Below, in pieces: positions 50,901 through 58,463 of a DNA stretch of 64,000 nucleotides. Origin of the DNA: Phoronis australis (Eukaryota; Phoronida; Phoronidae); the NCBI GenBank assembly GCA_002633005.1, contig NMRA01000031.1:461383-525382 (forward strand). Direction: 5' to 3'. The notes under the pieces were generated by a model, which did no database searches, was not told where the DNA came from, and worked only from the letters and a program-made list of their open reading frames with translations. The position numbers and the translations under genes were made by a program. Positions within the stretch are counted from its first letter, which is position 1; every line of letters starts with the position of its first letter.

Positions 50901-51855
50901 TAAAATTTTAAATATTGGCATCTATTGGTGTGGTGACGCTATCTACATGTTTTTGGGTAGAATCGAGGTATTTTGCACCACCTAGTGGCCATTTTTGCTG
51001 TTTTCAAATCTTGTTTTTGGCGTCCACCCCTGTATAAACCAGATCATTTGAAAATTGGCATATATGTTCTCAGTGTGAAGACGACCTTTGATGATGGTGA
51101 CTGACTACTGTGGCGCCTCCTAGTGGTAGTTTTGTTTTGCGCCTATAGTTGTATCTCCTAAACCCACTGCAGGATCTTTACTTCATTTAGTTAGTGTATT
51201 TATATGAAGATAACAACAGACGACGACGACTTTCAGGCAGATCCAATGGACACTGTGCCCACTAGTGGCAATTTCATTTTATTCTGTTTTCCTTTGTTTC
51301 TCTGAAGTTCCTTGACAGATTTTTATGAAATATGGCATGTTCCTGTTTTTGGATGGATTGTATGTTTTTGCGCCATCTAGTGGCCATTTTTATGATACAA
51401 ATGAATAACCCTAAAAGCACACCATTTGCAATGCATTCGTGTGCTCTTGTACAGATTGCAAGCAGTATAGCTTGCAGTAAACTAGGAAAAGGCTGGTTCT
51501 GTCCCCTATAACCACTAGTTGTTGTTGGTGCTTACAGTGATCTTAACCTCTAAACATTTGACACAGTTTTCAAATGACCTTGGCATCTTCATGGTGAAAT
51601 AACGCTTCTTTGTCATTACTGTAAGTTACTACTTGTAATTGTTTTGTAATTACTATAATTTATTTACAGTTTACGACTGAAAACTTTGTGGACGAAGCCA
51701 TGGCAAAGGAAGTGGAGTCATTCTTTGAAAAGAATCCAGCAGGCGGCGCTGAGCGCACGGTGCAACAGAGTGTTGAGAACATACGTCTGAATGAGAAGTG
51801 GTTGGCCAGGGAAGCGAGCAGTGTGAGCAAGTTTCTAGAGAATTATGCCCAATAA
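32634..51855 (+). CDS. NPEPPS: Puromycin-sensitive aminopeptidase (M1 family), 20 exons, complete
   Basis: Zinc aminopeptidase removing N-terminal residues from peptides; in animals it trims proteasome products and neuropeptides. Twenty exons join in phase to 930 codons plus stop (human about 919) and align throughout with vertebrate NPEPPS. Exopeptidase motif GAMEN at 334-338; zinc site HELAH (H370, H374) with the third ligand E393 in WLNEGFAS, 18 residues on; catalytic Tyr456 in ISYSKGAS. Domain order: N-terminal beta saddle, thermolysin-like catalytic domain, beta sandwich, C-terminal helical repeats. All splice sites are GT-AG. Two in-frame starts exist: M1 (weak context, long basic acid-free leader) and M65 ([11 protein letters not shown], the same point as the internal human start). 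Exon 2 lies in a segment that appears twice. Codon content looks normal and no disabling change is seen. Confidence 0.97.
33566..33690. mobile_element. Foldback (hairpin) element, copy left of N
   Basis: Arms of about 60 nt face each other: GGGCACTGGTCGGATAAAGT ... and, on the other strand, GGGCATTGGTCGGATATAGC ..., both passing through TTTTGAGAACCAG and CACTGAATAAC, meeting at AACAGGCCCGTT. It ends 47 bp before the exon 2 acceptor. A lone half-arm is at about 33236-33290. Confidence 0.85.
33738..33819 (+). other. NPEPPS: Duplicate of NPEPPS exon 2 left of the N gap
   Basis: Identical in sequence to the exon at 34569-34650, with the same acceptor and donor. It is part of an approximately 830-bp segment repeated on both sides of the N at 34000. 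Including both copies would add 82 nt and break the frame, so only one can be used. Probably an assembly duplication; otherwise a real tandem duplication. Confidence 0.8.
34396..34521. mobile_element. Foldback element, copy right of N
   Basis: The same hairpin as 33566-33690 in the duplicated segment, again directly upstream of exon 2. Confidence 0.85.
34569..34650 (+). CDS. NPEPPS: NPEPPS exon 2 (residues 106-133)
   Basis: [17 protein letters not shown] matches human VRQATNQIVMNCADIDI. Three donors at 34644, 34650 and 34665 all leave phase 1. I chose G|GTAATG at 34650, so the 3' border is uncertain by a few codons. Confidence 0.8.
35518..35588 (+). CDS. NPEPPS: NPEPPS exon 3 (residues 133-156)
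   Basis: [20 protein letters not shown] aligns with human GFNYQNEDEKVTLSFPS. It is 71 nt, with acceptor TTGCAG and donor AAG|GTAACA. The short length makes it easy to miss, but phase and homology fit. Confidence 0.88.
35638..35761 (+). repeat. Two-unit 65-bp tandem duplication
   Basis: TTGGCAGGCAG...TTCATGTA.AAATGTAC.GTGCCATGTAATTGG(G)ACAAGATCT occurs twice, head to tail, just after NPEPPS exon 3. Confidence 0.85.
36067..36279. mobile_element. hAT-like MITE, copy a (about 213 bp)
   Basis: TIRs CAGGGCTTGGA...TCCAAGCCCTT, interior TTCCTCTTTT-rich. Imperfect flanking duplication TGAAATAC / TTAAGTAC. The same family occurs at 53527-53770 and, truncated, at 55552-55785. Confidence 0.8.
36425..36469 (+). 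repeat. 15-bp tandem repeat, three perfect units
   Basis: CCCTACTGGACTGGT is repeated three times exactly, in NPEPPS intron 3. Confidence 0.95.
36657..36782 (+). CDS. NPEPPS: NPEPPS exon 4 (residues 157-198)
   Basis: Contains [20 protein letters not shown] and AAVTQFE, near identical to vertebrates, in the beta-saddle domain. Phase 0 at both ends. Confidence 0.96.
37651..37758 (+). CDS. NPEPPS: NPEPPS exon 5 (residues 199-234)
   Basis: [20 protein letters not shown] is the M1 family hallmark block preceding the catalytic domain. Phase 0 at both ends. Confidence 0.97.
38542..38742 (+). CDS. NPEPPS: NPEPPS exon 6 (residues 235-301)
   Basis: Contains [20 protein letters not shown] and [17 protein letters not shown]. 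The first third ([19 protein letters not shown]) is more divergent from vertebrates. Confidence 0.96.
39010..39106 (+). CDS. NPEPPS: NPEPPS exon 7 (residues 302-333)
   Basis: [20 protein letters not shown] and [12 protein letters not shown] lead into the GAMEN motif, which is split by the intron at its Gly codon. Confidence 0.96.
39981..40129 (+). CDS. NPEPPS: NPEPPS exon 8 (residues 334-383): GAMEN and HELAH
   Basis: Holds the substrate-N-terminus-binding motif GAMENWG and the zinc-binding [15 protein letters not shown]370, E371 (general base) and H374 are all present, so the enzyme should be active. Confidence 0.98.
41042..41128 (+). repeat. Short dispersed repeat family 2, copy b
   Basis: Partner of 18631-18716 (AAATTAGCC, TTTTCGCTTCT, AGAAGAAATATCGTC), in NPEPPS intron 8. 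Confidence 0.5.
41215..41379 (+). CDS. NPEPPS: NPEPPS exon 9 (residues 384-438): third zinc ligand
   Basis: [20 protein letters not shown] supplies E393, the third zinc ligand. [11 protein letters not shown] and [14 protein letters not shown] are conserved. Confidence 0.97.
41634..41738 (+). CDS. NPEPPS: NPEPPS exon 10 (residues 439-473): catalytic Tyr
   Basis: [20 protein letters not shown] carries Tyr456, the transition-state-stabilising Tyr of M1 peptidases. Phase 0 at both ends. Confidence 0.97.
42524..42679 (+). CDS. NPEPPS: NPEPPS exon 11 (residues 474-525)
   Basis: [20 protein letters not shown], then [13 protein letters not shown]: the end of the catalytic domain. Confidence 0.96.
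43022..43100 (+). CDS. NPEPPS: NPEPPS exon 12 (residues 526-551)
   Basis: [20 protein letters not shown] matches the LRLSQKKFCA strand of the beta sandwich. It ends in phase 1 at G|GTGAGT and is followed directly by a GGT-rich microsatellite. Confidence 0.9.
43109..43165 (+). repeat. GGT/GGTGAT microsatellite
   Basis: A run of GGT triplets with GAT, AGT and TGT interruptions, starting about 9 bp after the exon 12 donor. Confidence 0.9.
43918..44054 (+). CDS. NPEPPS: NPEPPS exon 13 (residues 552-597)
   Basis: [14 protein letters not shown] aligns with CPQWMVPITISTSE, and ETDWVK precedes the [10 protein letters not shown] strand. A moderately diverged beta-sandwich exon. Confidence 0.93.
44472..44606 (+). 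CDS. NPEPPS: NPEPPS exon 14 (residues 598-642)
   Basis: [20 protein letters not shown] and [13 protein letters not shown] are close to vertebrate NLGTVGFYRTQYSS and DRLGLQNDLFSL. Confidence 0.96.
46105..46324 (+). CDS. NPEPPS: NPEPPS exon 15 (residues 643-715)
   Basis: Helical C-terminal domain: [20 protein letters not shown] and [12 protein letters not shown] match vertebrates. The acceptor follows CCCTCTTTAG. It ends in phase 1. Confidence 0.95.
46455..46815 (+). repeat. About 160-bp tandem repeat, two and a bit units, in intron 15
   Basis: TGTTGGCATG(G/A)TATCT...TTTTGTTCATATTC...GTAGGTG...TGACCTTGACC...TTTTGCTTA recurs. Starts near 46464, 46626 and 46783 give spacings of about 160 bp. 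Confidence 0.8.
47372..47514 (+). CDS. NPEPPS: NPEPPS exon 16 (residues 716-763)
   Basis: [20 protein letters not shown] and [17 protein letters not shown] correspond to the HEAT-like helices of vertebrate NPEPPS. Confidence 0.95.
48041..48097 (+). CDS. NPEPPS: NPEPPS exon 17 (residues 764-782)
   Basis: A 57-nt exon encoding [19 protein letters not shown], aligned with VYLTVLKHGDGTTLDIMLK. Phase 0 at both ends. Confidence 0.93.
48740..48847 (+). CDS. NPEPPS: NPEPPS exon 18 (residues 783-818)
   Basis: [20 protein letters not shown] and [13 protein letters not shown] fit LHKQADMQEEKNRIERVLGA. It has a GGT|GTGAGT donor. Confidence 0.93.
48862..48928 (+). repeat. Two-unit 33-bp tandem repeat
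   Basis: GGACTTTATTATCCATTATA followed by (C/T)ATGT.TATAA occurs twice in NPEPPS intron 18. Confidence 0.8.
49859..50011 (+). CDS. NPEPPS: NPEPPS exon 19 (residues 819-869)
   Basis: [19 protein letters not shown] and [16 protein letters not shown] match IGGVAGGSKHGRKAAWKF and [16 protein letters not shown]. Its last 34 nt and donor are repeated three more times downstream, at 73-bp intervals. Confidence 0.95.
49978..50215 (+). repeat. NPEPPS: 73-bp tandem repeat copied from the exon 19 end and its donor
   Basis: CCAG(G/A)(G/A)AGGCTTCTT begins at 49978, 50051, 50124 and 50197, exactly 73 bp apart. The first unit is the true exon end plus donor AAG|GTGAGAG. The second keeps CAAGGTGAGAG and the third has AAGGGGAGAG, losing the GT. 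The fourth is partial. Confidence 0.92.
50350..51400 (+). repeat. Higher-order repeat (units about 440 bp, sub-units about 150 bp) with CTCF-like cores
   Basis: Long units begin near 50381, 50829 and 51255 (GTGCCC..CT.GTGGCAATTT), each with sub-units that include CGTCCACCCCT.TAT.AACCA and GACGACTTT. Each sub-unit carries a (G/C)CC(A/C/T)CCTAGTGGC-type core. Eight cores lie on one strand, at about 50382, 50526, 50682, 50830, 50974, 51111, 51254 and 51369. Confidence 0.85.
51670..51855 (+). CDS. NPEPPS: NPEPPS exon 20 (residues 870-930 and stop)
   Basis: [38 protein letters not shown] and a C-terminus FLENYAQ. The stop codon TAA lies inside an AATAAA hexamer (51851-51856). Confidence 0.95.
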   Translation, partial: FTTENFVDEAMAKEVESFFEKNPAGGAERTVQQSVENIRLNEKWLAREASSVSKFLENYAQ

Positions 51856-52316
51856 AGGATGGTAGAGCTACCAACTGGAAACTTTGGGTCTGAGCAACCA
51901 TGTGCAGTATTCCTGAAAATTCATAATAAGTTCTGAGAATCAATTTTTGAACATTGTCTTGTATTGGAATGTACACATCACATAAAATGTTGGTGTTATT
52001 GTCATTTTTTATCATGTTCTTGAAGACCTGGGGTGACTAACTAGAAGCCATCTCGAGTTACGGCTTGCCGCAACGCGTCAAGCGAAACCAGTTGACCCCC
52101 TCGTGCAGTCTCTTGTCAACGAACAACTGTTTCCCTCAGCTGCGTGTGTGTGCAAGCTTTGAAATTAGGTGCAGCTTCACAATTAGGAGCATGCCCTCAA
52201 TTGTCGGTTTGACAGTAACAGCATTTAACCTAAGAAATGCTATAAAATGCATTTAATTTGGATGTAGGTGCATGAGCCTGAAAACGCCGTACATGGTAAG
52301 AAAACATTAATTATAC

Positions 52317-52322
52317 AATAAA
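52317..52322 (+). terminator. NPEPPS: Probable NPEPPS polyadenylation signal
   Basis: AATAAA about 460 nt after the stop codon, followed by AT-rich sequence. The earlier AATAAA at 51851 overlaps the stop codon and would leave almost no 3' UTR. Confidence 0.5.
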
Positions 52323-52925
52323 GGTAGTAATTATTAATTTAGAAATTCAATATAATAATGTAACAGTCTGTGTCACAAAATAGCAATATAACATGAAAAT
52401 AATATAAATGAAAATATATTCCACAGCAATGTTATTGAATAAAAACAATGCCGACTTCAACAATAGCTGCACATTCCTAATAAGAAATTGCACATCGGAA
52501 TTGTTCTTCCAAAACTTCAGTAATTTTTGTTGTAAATATGTTTATTTGCAGAAACTGAAGTTAACAATGGAACAAACAAAAACATTCATTCTCACATTCA
52601 CACATTCCAGCTCTGCTTGAATTTATACTGAATGTATAAGGGTTTCAAAAAATCCCAGCAAGTTGGGTGATTCTCTAGAATTCATACTTTTCCACCTCTT
52701 GACAGTGCCAAATAAAATGGGTGAAATCTCTTAAGTACAGGAATACATGAAAACTTGGAACAATTATTATGAAGTACCAAGCCAAAGTTATTATGTGATT
52801 AATTTCATAGCCATGATCTCCAAAGTATGCATATAGCAGGACACCCTTTTCTTAGGAGTCCACAAGAGGAGCATAATTTGTTTTTGACTGGTTTCATTTT
52901 CTTTTAAATGTATTTGTGTAAACTT

Positions 52926-53171
52926 CATGTGCGCACCCAGCCTTCAAAATGGGTGGGGCTCGAATTCCTGACGTTTGGACCTTTTGGTAACAAAAAAAAA
53001 CCGAGCGGACTAAAAAAAAAAACGGGACACCACTGTGTATTGCGTGTTTCTGCTTGTTTAGTGGACTTTTGTCTCATTTTCTCGTACTTTTTGTTTCTCG
53101 TAGGCGGACCTTTTTGCCCACTTCGCCAAATGGGGGGCTCATCAGAGCCCCCCCCCCTGGGTACGGGCATG
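52926..53171. mobile_element. Palindromic-end MITE, long version
   Basis: Ends CATGTGCGCACCCAGCC and CTGGGTACGGGCATG are imperfect inverted repeats, flanked by AACTT on both sides. The interior (GGCGGACCTTTTTGCCCAC) is shared with the copy at 63382-63637. Confidence 0.75.
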
Positions 53172-53209
53172 AACTTTTATATTAATGTGATGAAATATAA
53201 AAGTTTTAN

Positions 53210-53485
53210 TGAAATCTCTTAAGTACGGGAATACATTTAAACTTGGAACAAATATTATGAAGTACTAAGCTAAAGTTAATATGTGATTAATTTCATCCAT
53301 GGTCTCCAAAGTATGCATATTGCAGGACACCCTTTTCTTAAGAGTTCACAAGAGGAGCATTTTTGTTTTTTACTGGTTTCATTTTCTTTTAAATGTATTT
53401 GTGTAAACTTCATGTGCGCACTCAGCCTTCAAAATGGGGGGCTCGAGAGCCCCCCGGGTACGCGCATGAACTTATGAAATTTAAA
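53210..53485. repeat. Right copy of the LINE segment after the N at 53209
   Basis: Repeats 52720-53208 from TGAAATCTCTTAAG to AAAAGTTTTA and then continues. It carries a 58-bp internally deleted form of the MITE (53411-53468) at the same site, with the same AACTT flanks. Confidence 0.8.
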
Positions 53486-53526
53486 AGTTTTAAATGAGGT
53501 TGGAGTAACAGTTTAAAAGGCATAAC

Positions 53527-53770
53527 CAGGGCTTGGAATTTCCCTCTTTTAAGAGAATTTTCTCTTTTTGTTTTAATTCCCTCTTATTTGATTTCCAGTT
53601 TCCTCTCTTCCTCTCTTTTTCATCATTATTTTGACTTGATTCATGCAAAAACGTTTATTTCAGTTAAATCTTACAACACAAGAAATATTTCTGTCACACA
53701 AGCCCATTTGTGGAACGATACATCACCTGGAAAGATTTCCTCTTTTTTGTCATTGGTCGTTCCAAACCCT
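53527..53770. mobile_element. hAT-like MITE, copy b
   Basis: CAGGGCTTGGAATTTCCCTC...GGTCGTTCCAAACCCT, with imperfect flanking duplication GGCATAAC / TACGTAAC. The corresponding site in the LINE at about 21255 is empty. Confidence 0.8.
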
Positions 53771-54039
53771 ACGTAACAAAAATCTGTTTAATTTGCTGGT
53801 CGGCAAATAATTCTAACAAACTGTGTTCCACATCAGGAACTGATACCTCCCTGGAAAGTAATACATATTGTCCGTTGTGTATCAGTCTGATCCGGTGCAA
53901 AGTCCTGCATGCCGTTGGCTCTATCATTATTTGGAATAAGTTGTACCAATTATACAATTGCTTAATTTGTACGTTTCCTTTAAAACCTCCCGAGATAAAG
54001 TGAGATCGAGACCACCTTAAGTTAGGACTACTTTTCAAT

Positions 54040-57000
54040 GCAGGTTAATTAAGACAAAATTATGCTATGGTGTCTTTGAGTTTACGGATTGTGTATTGTG
54101 AGTGAGATGCTAACTTGAGCCGACCTTAAGATAAAATGGCTTGGAGTTAATCACCCCTGTTGTGCTGGTTATTTTTTTGGGATATATATTTTTTCAATGT
54201 GAACAGGACATCCAGGACATGGGCCACTTTTACAAGGAAACGAAGTTGTATGTTTTCAGAAACACATTCTCGTGCTTCCGGGTATTATTTGTGTTTTATG
54301 ATTACTTTGACTGATGCAAGGTCACAGTTAAACATCAAATACATTACAGCTTCGCTTTTCAGCATGCAGTATTAAGAACGCAATCACTCATAGCTACCAG
54401 AATGTCAAATTCACACTCGACATCAACTACAAAGGATATATGAAAATGAGTACTCTTACTTAGTAATTTATATCTCTCAATAAGGATATAATCCTTGTTC
54501 TCTTAGAAATCCAAAGAAACATTCCAGCCCCATGAATAATTAATTTTGAATGATTAATGATGAATAATTAATGATGAGAGCATTTATATCTTGCCAGTCC
54601 TATTGAAACCTATAACATACAAGTTGGTTTAGACTATTCATATATACATCTAACTTGTTTACAATTCCATTTTCTTGACTTAATTGGTATCCAATATTTA
54701 TACAGCGTTTTTGAAAACTTAATCTCCTTAGCAACCCTCTGCGAGCACCAAACATACCCAAATACACGTGAAAATTAAATGAATACTAATTTAGGGACCA
54801 TAAGTCAAACCAAATACACGACGGATGTATATTGAGAAGTGATAAAAATACCCTCCAGTGATGCAGTACTATAGTTGGTTTGTTGATTGAAGCCAAGAAG
54901 ATCCATACACAACAATGTCGATGGATGGTTGTCCCCACAGGTATGAGGTAATTGTTGAATTTTTTTAAATGAATTTAAATTGAAATTTAGAAACGTTCTG
55001 GAGGCCATTATCTATGAACCTGGACAAAGCTTGGGATTCAACCACGATGGTATTGTTTGTAATGCAGCAAGTCTTAATAAAACACGACACCCGCAGCTTC
55101 TGTGAAGTTATGCTGCAAAAAGCAGAATTGATTTTCAAACCCTTAATGGGAATCCTTTCGTATGGAATGGGGAAAGGCACTGGCCCTTTTGTAAACCAAG
55201 GAATCTGCCCGTGGAAAATCCACCCATTTGAGCACCATGTTTTGTAATGAACTTAGTACTATAGGCTGACAAAATCAAAAAAGTTGAACGGAAAATTTGG
55301 TCCTGTGTTGTTGAAATTTCATCGTGGGAATATTGGACAATCTATTAAATGTAGGCCTATAGTTAAACACTCATTGCAATTACATACGTTGAGCAATTCC
55401 CAGTGCTTCACAAAACTGTCAATAGAGTAGTGTGTGAAAAATCCCGGACTTCCTCCAACTTTCAAAATCAACTATCTGCTGACATCTCGGTGTTTTTTCC
55501 GTCGACATCGACGATTTGGAACTCATTACCCTTCGAACCACTCCATCATCGTGGCTTGGAATTTTCCTCAAAGCTAGAGGAATTCCTATTTTTGACTTCG
55601 ATTTCCTCTCTTTTGATTTCCAGTTACATCTTGTGGTCATTATATCGACTTTATTCCTGCTAAAGCGTTTATTTTACTTAAATTTTACAGTACATTAACA
55701 TTTCTATCACACAAGCCTATTTGTGGATGAATACATCGCCTGTAAAACTTCCTTCTCTTTTGCCATTTGCCCTGCTCCATCACTTAAATCGTTCAGGGTC
55801 ATGATCTGCAGTTAAATGTAACTTTATATAGTTCAGCGCGTGCTCCTTATCCTACTCCAGTCACCCTTCGCTTTGCATATTCATTAATTTGGTGCGCGTT
55901 GTTTGAGATGCTCATGTTTAGGTCGGCACATTTGATGGAAGAAGAACTAGGTCTGCGGAATATTTGTTTGGAAATGCGAAAGAGGAGTATTGTCTTGCTC
56001 ATGATTAAGAAAGTTGTAATGTCCGAGAATAGGTCTTTACATGGCGGGTGGATATATGTGTGGAGTATCATATATTTCTAAGTCATATCATGTGGCTGTT
56101 GAAGCCAGAATTGTACTTTATCGCGTGTTGATTAAACGATTTTTCCGATGTACAAAAATATTACCTAAACGATTATAGTATTTTTTGAGAGATAAAAACA
56201 AAACAACGATTTCCCGTTCAAATGCAACGCATAATTGCAATCGTGAAAGCCAGATCAACGCATGCTACAACTGCAGCTCTAAATCACTCACTTATGAATA
56301 TAGCCTACACTTTTCTATCTATTTTTTATTTTCAATAAGAACGAACCTAAGTTTTGCTAAATTTGCAGGTAAAGGCTATATTTTGCGGTAAAATTAAATA
56401 CCCTTGAAACGCAAAATTTGAAAAAGTACAAGTAAATTTCAAAACCTTTTGAAAACCAGTTTACTAGTTAATTGAATGATGGGATGTTAAAATGAATACT
56501 TTGTTCAATGGACGTCGCGATTCCAAGTATTTAAAGCCGGATTGTGCTTTATTGGAATGTGCCGGCTCACTGGTAAGCGTATTGCGTCATAAGTTAGTAA
56601 TAATTAAACTAAAAAGTTATTAAAAGCCGTTACCGACAATGAATAGATGAGTAAACTGTGTGGAATATTCTGAAGAAGACAAACGTCGATAACCCGGCGT
56701 TTCAAATATGTGCCAGTAGGTCACACCCACCCGATGAAAAAGAGCACATGGTCGTCAACAGTAGGCTTACATATACACGAACACGTACACAAGTAACATG
56801 AGATTAGAACGCACTTGTGAACCGTGCAGGTGAATTCGCATGTAGGTTATCCGTATCATGTTTACTAACACACCTACCTATAAACCAACTGTTCACTGTA
56901 TGTATTGTTTCTTGCAGATTTTTGTTTCAAACGTGTACTATTGTTGGTCAGAGGGGTTGTATTATATTTTTTTTATTTTAAAAACTATTTAAAGCAAATT

Positions 57001-58380
57001 GTAATCCTATAACAGTAGTAAAAGTTCAGTCTTACGCAACAATGACTACGTGGATTCAGTTCCCCCATCTTGAGGAGATATGCTGTCCGAAAGACTTTAG
57101 GCGGAATTTGTTCTTAGTTCTCCATGGAAACAGCGTCCTTCTTCTTGTTCGTGATCTTAACGATGGAGAAAAGGCCATGAGGTTTAATTTCAAATCCCGT
57201 TGCCTCAATTCGTTCAACTGTGCTAAGATCACACTCAAACAATATCAAATCCAAACCAGAACAAACACCACTCGACCGTCTGTTGACATTTCGTTCAGCC
57301 AATTTCAGTTATTAAATAATAAACTTCGAGTCTCAAATAAGCGCCGGGGCTGTAATTCACGGTTTTATTGGGTAGTTTAGGGCCTACCGTTAACTAAATG
57401 TAAACCAACATAACACGTGGAAATCAATGATATGCGCTGTGAGCGATAAAAATCGTAAGTGACGTAATGGTCGTTTTAAAAACGTACGCGTGTAACATGC
57501 AGAGGCCACTTCCACACTCATCTAGATGTTGTCAAGGGAAAAGAACATTTTTCAAAACCATGTTTTTTATAAAAACTTATCAAACATACCACATAGTTGG
57601 TAACATCAGTCAACAAGACAGTGCCAGCTCTGCAAAACTGGCCTTGTCGATTAAGCGCAGGGTTTTAAAAAAGCTCCTGTTTAGAACTAAGCTCCGAGTC
57701 CAACTGTCTTCGAGGAAGTGCGCTCGGATGTTAATACGCGACACTACGGTAATTGTTCCACGACACCAGGGCACATCAAAGAATGAAAGACATCTTTGTA
57801 GGAGGTAGCCAAGTTGCGCATTTAAATTTCAATTCTATGCAGAGCCGTTTCACGACGTTGTTTTCTTCGGAACATCATCTTGCATCCATCAAAATTCCAA
57901 TTGTCACATTCCAATTGTCACATTACAATTGTCACATTCCAATTGTCACATTACAATTGTCACATTCCAATTGTCACATTCCAACTGTCACATTCCAATT
58001 TCTTTGCAGTTTTTCTTCTTTAAAATTTGACTAGAAAGAGCAGAATTAAAAAAAAAAAACAATTAGCGTGATTTACTGTCCATCATTAAGAGCATTTTTC
58101 TATTGTTATTTTATAGATTGAACTATTTGATGCTACTTCAAAAAGTTAATCCTTGGTCTTTGCTCAAATGTTTCGTGTAGCGTGTTTATTATTAAAATGT
58201 GATGTCTGGTTCCCGGATTTCCTCTTTATTAAGAACAAGCAATTTTAAAATGTTTCTATGTAGACAAATTCAGTCACTTCGAAGTGTTTGTAAAATGTCC
58301 CGAGTGCACATGATAGGAAAACACATTCACCCGCAAGAACGACCCACGTGATGATGTCGTGTTTTTGTGTGATAACGTTT
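54040..58380. other. Spacer between LINE copy B and the lectin gene
   Basis: AT-rich. It contains a truncated hAT-like MITE at 55552-55785 (GGCTTGGAATTTTCCTC..., right end decayed) and the 15-bp tandem repeat at 57894-58000. Open frames at 55014-55247, 57042-57380 and 57467-57808 have no family signature and are not supported as genes. Confidence 0.5.
57894..58000 (+). repeat. 15-bp tandem repeat, about seven units
   Basis: ATTCCAATTGTCAC units with T/A and C variants alternate, ATTCC and ATTAC forms mixed. Confidence 0.93.
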
Positions 58381-58387
58381 CGTAGTC

Positions 58388-58394
58388 TATATAG
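58388..58394 (+). promoter_or_regulatory. TATA box of the lectin gene
   Basis: TATATAG, about 76 nt upstream of the ATG, followed by a short GC-richer leader. Placement fits a start near 58420. Confidence 0.55.
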
Positions 58395-58463
58395 CTGACT
58401 TCCGAGCGCCTCGAGAGTAAATATCGCCTCTTTGCACAGTGCACAAAACTGAAAGGTACGAAA

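Larger units (their letters stand above)
52520..54000 (-). mobile_element. 5'-truncated copy of the same L1/Tx1-like LINE, with MITEs
   Basis: Matches the 3' UTR and C-terminal end of the LINE at 20150-22800: CATTCTCACATTCACACATT and AGCTCTGCTTGAATTTATAC are shared, and on the minus strand the coding end reads EVSVPDVEHSLLELFADQQI. The 3' end near 52530 has an AATAAA. It contains one hAT-like MITE (53527-53770) and a palindromic MITE in two versions on either side of the N at 53209. Confidence 0.82.

Noticed and set aside
57042-57380. A 112-codon plus-strand open frame as a gene
   Set aside because: No recognisable family and no supporting splice or promoter signals; it also has open antisense frames.
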